A DNA stretch of 34,249 nt, taken from contig NZ_JALZVX010000154.1 of the NCBI RefSeq assembly GCF_023299985.1, positions 1 through 34,249 on the forward strand, given 5' to 3'. A program made the position numbers and the translations under genes. This stretch comes from Lacinutrix sp. (GTDB taxonomy: Bacteria; Bacteroidota; Bacteroidia; Flavobacteriales; Flavobacteriaceae). Positions 30,016 through 34,249 of the stretch are shown piece by piece. Within the stretch, counting starts at the first letter, position 1; each line of letters opens with the position of its first letter. The notes beneath the pieces were generated by a model that ran no database searches, had not been told where the DNA came from, and saw only the letters and a list, made by a program, of their open reading frames with translations.

Positions 30016-33000
30016 ATGAAGAAAATTACCCACTTAAGCTTGTTATTATTTTTAATAGTACAGATTTCTTTTTCACAAGATAATTACAAACAAGTTGTTA
30101 TCCTTGACACCTCTGTTAACACAATAAGTAAACTAGCGAATCAAGGCATTGATTTACGTTGTGGTGCTACAATGAGTAAAGAAGGTATTATATTAGAACT
30201 ATCTGATAATGTTTTAAAAAAACTTGATAAATTTGGTATCAATTATTCTGTAAAAATAGAAGATATGGCTAAATTCTACAGAGAACGTGCGGCAAATGAT
30301 ATGCCAAATGCCTTATCTAAATTAAGTGCTGAAAAAGCAAAGAGTCAAGCAAAGAGACTTAAGGCTTTAGAAAAAAATAGTCAGAATCAGAATAAATCTT
30401 CGATTGCAAGTCAAGTTTTAGATAATTATTTACAAGACAATAATAATCCTACGGAAATTGATTGGGGAGTGCCTTCTAATTTTAATTTAGGAAGTATGGG
30501 AGGATGTCTTACAGTTAGTGAGACTGAAATTGAAATGGCTGATATGGTAACTTATGGTTCACCATTAAATATCATTTCTCCAATTCTCGATGCGTCACCT
30601 TCAAATGAAACTACTTACGGTAATTCATTCACTAATGGAGGTCAATATAATACATGGTCTGGACAAACTGTAAAATATATAAGAATTACAGGTAACCAAA
30701 GTACTTCTCCAGAAGGATCAAAACCACAGATTTTGTTTACTTCAATGATTCATGCTAGAGAATCTGCTAGTTTAATGCAAAACATTTATTTTATGTGGTA
30801 TCTATTAGAAAACTATAATATAGATCCAGCCATTAAAAATTTAGTAGATAACAATGAATTATATTTTATACCAATAGTAAATCCAGATGGTTTACAATGG
30901 AATGAAGAACGCGATCCTAATGGTGGTGGTTTACAGCGTAAAAACTTAAGAGATGGAGGAACTAATAATTCTGAACTTAGAGGTGTAGATGTTAATAGAA
31001 ATTTCGATTATTTTTGGGGTGCAGATGGCCAAGCAAGTGGATCGTCAAATAGTCCTACAAGTGATACTTACAGAGGACCAAACCCTTTTTCTGAGCCTGA
31101 ATCTAGAATTCTAAGAGATTTTGTTTTACAACGAAATTTTAAAACGGTATTAATGCATCATACTGCAGCAAATGGAATACCACATCCATATGGCGGTGAA
31201 CCTACTGAGGTTTCTGGAAGAGAAGACGAAATGCATAAATGGCATGAAGACATGACAAAATATAATCGTTATGTTTCTGGAGCTACTATTTTTAATCCTG
31301 CAAATGGAATTGCAGACGATTGGATGCTTGGTGGAGCTGCTGATGGTGGTAATGGAACATCAAATGCCGCTAATCCATTTCCAAATGATTTTAGTCCACC
31401 ATCAATAGGATCTGGACAAAATATTTTAGCTTCAACACCAGAGCATGGTCATAGTAGCGAAGGTGGATCTGGAGGTTCGTTTTGGCCAGCACCTTCCAAT
31501 TTCATACCTATATCCAAAAGAGCTGTACGTTTAAACTTAATGAATATTTATTATGGTGGTAAGTACGCTAAATTACAAGACTTAACCCAAAGTGATATAA
31601 ATACCTTAACCTCAAACTTACAATTTGGTATAGAAAGATTAGGGCAAACCGATAGTGATTTCACTTTAACACTTACTCCTATCTCTTCTAATATTGCTAG
31701 TATAACTTCTCCTCCTAATCAATCTGGAATGGTTAAGTTAGAGCAACGTAATATTACTGCCAGCTTAACATTAAATTCAGGTATTCAGCCTAATGATAAA
31801 ATTGAATACAAAGCGCAATTTTCAAATGGAGATGGAGTTGTTTTTTATGAAGTTAATTACGAAAAATATTACCAACCTAATGTTCTTTTAGCCGATAATC
31901 CAGATACAGGCTCTCTAGCGAATTGGACAGTTACTGGTGGTTGGACAATTACGACCGCTACTCCATTTTCTGGATCAAGAGTAATAAAAGATGGTACTGC
32001 AGTTCCATATGCTAATGGCGCAACTAAAACTTTAACAACTGCAAACGCTTATGATTTTTCTAGTTCAGATGAAGTTCTAGTACAGTTTTATACAAAATGG
32101 GATTTAGAACGAAACTACGATTTCGTCGAACTTTTAGCGTCAACCGATGGTACTAACTGGTTTCCAGTTGATGGTAATTACAACAAACCAAATGCAGTTA
32201 CTACCACCAACGATGCTAATTTTTTTGGTAATAAAAATAATACATCTCATGCATTTCAAAATAATAATAGTTCCGGTAAAGTCTATGATGGAGATCAAAT
32301 GGACAAATATGTTATGGAAGAAATTGTTATTAATGCGAACAATAACAGTTTTTTAAATAATGAAACAAATGTTCGTTTTCGATTTAGAATGCGAACAGAT
32401 GCTAATAACGGTATAGAAATCTACAATACTACGTTTACTGGTTTTTTTATAGATGACTTTAAAATTATTGAAGTTCAAATACCATGTGACAATAGTATCG
32501 CTCCTATAGGATTAACGGTAAACAATACAACAACTACTTCTGCTTCAATCACTTGGAATGCAATATCATCTGCTACTTACGATTTAAGATACAGGGAAAT
32601 TGGTGCTCCTACATGGACAGAAATAACTAATATTTCAACAAATTCATATAACATAACTGGAATTACCGATGATACAGATTATGAAGTACAAGTAGCAACG
32701 AGATGTCTTACAACTGCATCGTCTTATTCAACTTCAGAAACATTTACGACAGCTACAATAATACCATGTACTGGCAGTTCTATAACTTCTTATCCTTATA
32801 CTGAAACATTTAATGCAGGTTTAGGACTTTGGACTCAAGGAGCAAATGATATTCCTGGAACCAACTATGAAGATTGGACATTAAATGCTGGTGGAACAGT
32901 TTCTGGTGGGACAGGTCCAACTGACGATTTTACTGGCAATGGTAACTATTTATATACTGAAGCTTCAAATGCCAATAATGCTACTAACATTGGACAAAAT

Positions 33001-34249
33001 GTTACAGTAACTCTAATTAGTCCTTGTATAGATTTAACTGGGCATGAAAACACTAACTTTTCTTTCTATTATCACATGTTTGGTACTGCAATAGGTAGTA
33101 TATCAGTTGATGTAAGTATAGATAATGGAACTTCTTGGAGCCAATTAGATGCTGCTGGAAATATTGTAACAAATACACCTATATTAAGTGGCCTACAGCA
33201 AACAACTCAAGCAAATCCTTGGCTACAACAAAGTATTAATTTGAGTAATTATGATGGTCAAGTCATTAAATTACGTTTTGCTGGAACAACAGGAACTACC
33301 TTTAGTAGTGATATAGCAATAGATGAGATTAATTTAACTGCAGATGCAGTTACTGGTTCTGTTCCTCCTACTGCTGTTTGTCAAAACATTAATGCACTAT
33401 TAGACAATACTGGTAATGCAACAATTGTAGCTAGCGATATTGATGGTGGTTCTACAGATGATGCGGCAATTACGAATTTTAGTATTGACATCAACACTTT
33501 TAATTGTTCTAACATTGGAACACCTGTAACCGTAACTTTAACTGTTGAAGATGCAGATGGTCAAACCGATACATGTACTGCTTCTGTTACAGTTTTAGAT
33601 GAAGTAGATCCTGAATTTGTGAACTTACCAGGAAATGTTTCATTAACATGTGGAGCTAATAATCCAACATGGACAAATCCAACGGCTACAGATAATTGTG
33701 ATACTACATTAACAGTTATAAGAACAGATAGCACTAGTCTTAATAGTGGTGATACTTTTCCAACAGGAATTACAATTATTAGCTATTCAGTAACTGATGA
33801 TTCAGGAAATACACAAACGGCCTCATTTAATATAAATATTGTTTCAGATACAGTACCTCCAAATACAATAACTCAAAATATAACGGTTCAGTTAGACGCA
33901 ACAGGTAATGCTACAATTACACCTGCAGATATAAATAATGGTTCTTCAGATAATTGTGGAGTTGCAGGTTTCAGTTTATCAAATGATACTTTTGATTGTT
34001 CAAATATTGGAACAAATAATGTAATTTTAACTGTTACGGATGGTAACGGAAATTCTGATACATCTAATGCTACTATAACTATAACACAACAAGATACTCC
34101 TACTCCAATTAACTGTTGGGATAACTTTGTATACAACACTGCAACTTGTCTTTGGGATGTAACAGGTACGCAACCTGAACCACCAACAACAGCATGTTAT
34201 GAAACAGCAACCTTCAACACTACAACTTGTGTTTGGGATGTAACAGGTA
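30016..34249 (+). CDS. secreted M14 zinc carboxypeptidase with FN3, MAM-like and HYR-like modules (partial, runs off the window)
   Basis: An open frame of 1411 codons with no stop before the window ends. A signal peptide (MKKITHLSLLLFLIVQISFSQ, residues 1-20) leads to a propeptide-like region and an M14 domain: zinc ligands H246 and E249 in IHARESAS, NPDG (289-292), N327-R328 in DVNRNFDYFWG, H381 or H382 in LMHHTAANG, and E476 in STPEHG as candidate general base. A beta-rich region follows, then FN3 (about 823-913), a MAM/jelly-roll-like domain (about 921-1109), three HYR-like modules (about 1116-1360) and a Cys/Trp repeat beginning at 1367. The protein is probably secreted by the type IX system, whose C-terminal signal would lie outside the window. 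It likely degrades proteins or peptides outside the cell. Confidence 0.92.
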   Translation, partial: MKKITHLSLLLFLIVQISFSQDNYKQVVILDTSVNTISKLANQGIDLRCGATMSKEGIILELSDNVLKKLDKFGINYSVKIEDMAKFYRERAANDMPNALSKLSAEKAKSQAKRLKALEKNSQNQNKSSIASQVLDNYLQDNNNPTEIDWGVPSNFNLGSMGGCLTVSETEIEMADMVTYGSPLNIISPILDASPSNETTYGNSFTNGGQYNTWSGQTVKYIRITGNQSTSPEGSKPQILFTSMIHARESASLMQNIYFMWYLLENYNIDPAIKNLVDNNELYFIPIVNPDGLQWNEERDPNGGGLQRKNLRDGGTNNSELRGVDVNRNFDYFWGADGQASGSSNSPTSDTYRGPNPFSEPESRILRDFVLQRNFKTVLMHHTAANGIPHPYGGEPTEVSGREDEMHKWHEDMTKYNRYVSGATIFNPANGIADDWMLGGAADGGNGTSNAANPFPNDFSPPSIGSGQNILASTPEHGHSSEGGSGGSFWPAPSNFIPISKRAVRLNLMNIYYGGKYAKLQDLTQSDINTLTSNLQFGIERLGQTDSDFTLTLTPISSNIASITSPPNQSGMVKLEQRNITASLTLNSGIQPNDKIEYKAQFSNGDGVVFYEVNYEKYYQPNVLLADNPDTGSLANWTVTGGWTITTATPFSGSRVIKDGTAVPYANGATKTLTTANAYDFSSSDEVLVQFYTKWDLERNYDFVELLASTDGTNWFPVDGNYNKPNAVTTTNDANFFGNKNNTSHAFQNNNSSGKVYDGDQMDKYVMEEIVINANNNSFLNNETNVRFRFRMRTDANNGIEIYNTTFTGFFIDDFKIIEVQIPCDNSIAPIGLTVNNTTTTSASITWNAISSATYDLRYREIGAPTWTEITNISTNSYNITGITDDTDYEVQVATRCLTTASSYSTSETFTTATIIPCTGSSITSYPYTETFNAGLGLWTQGANDIPGTNYEDWTLNAGGTVSGGTGPTDDFTGNGNYLYTEASNANNATNIGQNVTVTLISPCIDLTGHENTNFSFYYHMFGTAIGSISVDVSIDNGTSWSQLDAAGNIVTNTPILSGLQQTTQANPWLQQSINLSNYDGQVIKLRFAGTTGTTFSSDIAIDEINLTADAVTGSVPPTAVCQNINALLDNTGNATIVASDIDGGSTDDAAITNFSIDINTFNCSNIGTPVTVTLTVEDADGQTDTCTASVTVLDEVDPEFVNLPGNVSLTCGANNPTWTNPTATDNCDTTLTVIRTDSTSLNSGDTFPTGITIISYSVTDDSGNTQTASFNINIVSDTVPPNTITQNITVQLDATGNATITPADINNGSSDNCGVAGFSLSNDTFDCSNIGTNNVILTVTDGNGNSDTSNATITITQQDTPTPINCWDNFVYNTATCLWDVTGTQPEPPTTACYETATFNTTTCVWDVTG
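34114..34249 (+). repeat. 81-bp tandem repeat encoding a Cys/Trp motif
   Basis: A unit starting at Cys codon 34114 recurs at 34195, 27 codons later. Both copies have the pattern C-[WY]-[DE]-x-x-x-[FY]-N-T-x-T-C-x-W-D-V-T-G, followed in the first by TQPEPPTTA. The second copy is cut by the window end. Similar units occur near the ends of large surface proteins in Flavobacteriaceae. Confidence 0.8.

Noticed and set aside
32147-32356. A 69-codon open frame on the plus strand
   Set aside because: It lies inside the M14 carboxypeptidase gene in another frame and its composition is that of an out-of-frame reading.
33888-34139. An 83-codon open frame on the minus strand
   Set aside because: It is antisense to the HYR-like modules of the carboxypeptidase gene; no promoter or family motif supports it.
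1-34249. CRISPR array, prophage, insertion sequence, restriction-modification, toxin-antitoxin or other defence locus
   Set aside because: I found no regularly spaced repeats, transposase or integrase, methylase-specificity pair, or paired small toxin-like genes; gene content is core.

Overview
The window is a low-GC chromosomal segment of a member of the Flavobacteriaceae (phylum Bacteroidota); I cannot settle the genus. The evidence is the gene content (BshB1, DUF2452, DUF4290, a fused CcsB-CcsA, YqgE, T9SS-style multidomain exoprotein), the lack of Shine-Dalgarno sequences, frequent TTG starts, and promoters of the Bacteroidota type (TTG, about 19 bases, TAnnTTTG) in front of both tRNA genes and the HU gene. 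Almost all of it is core, housekeeping-like chromosome. I saw no phage, integrase, insertion sequence, CRISPR array or toxin-antitoxin pair.

Layout. 1-321 is non-coding with a strong inverted repeat. 322-8464 runs rightward: DUF2452 protein, a DEDDh exonuclease/GIY-YIG fusion, small membrane proteins, a DUF3108 protein, two neighbouring paralogous M28 lipoprotein peptidases, a fatty acid hydroxylase/sterol desaturase family protein and a membrane-anchored thioredoxin-like protein. 8473-11490 runs leftward: tRNA-His, bshB1, rlmF and a Cys/Met-metabolism PLP enzyme. A small rightward orphan gene follows (11633-12004), then leftward mscL with two tiny membrane genes, the giant ccsBA cytochrome c maturation gene and a group III truncated haemoglobin.

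16737-20915 is a rightward operon-like run: DUF2520 Rossmann protein, KdsC-type phosphatase, a small membrane protein broken by an in-frame stop, UbiA-type prenyltransferase, Maf pyrophosphatase, a lipoprotein, and a degenerate 3' remnant of a corA magnesium transporter. murA, the DUF4290 protein and the DUF493 protein face it on the minus strand. 23443-28008 is rightward again: NadR-like ATPase, RecQ helicase, fmt, HU, YqgE. A class IV aminotransferase and a START-like protein lie on the minus strand, and a divergent tRNA-CAT gene follows.

The right end holds a gene-free, structured stretch of about 460 bases and then a large secreted M14 zinc carboxypeptidase with FN3, MAM/jelly-roll-like and HYR-like modules. 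It runs off the window in the middle of an 81-base Cys/Trp repeat.

I did not find a convincing new defence or mobile system. The observations most worth a second look are small-scale: two decayed genes (the small membrane gene and the corA tail), a 35-codon gene overlapping its upstream neighbour next to mscL, unusual positions in both tRNAs, a terminator touching the start codon of the next gene, paired direct repeats upstream of HU, and a promoter followed at once by a long hairpin upstream of the M14 gene.
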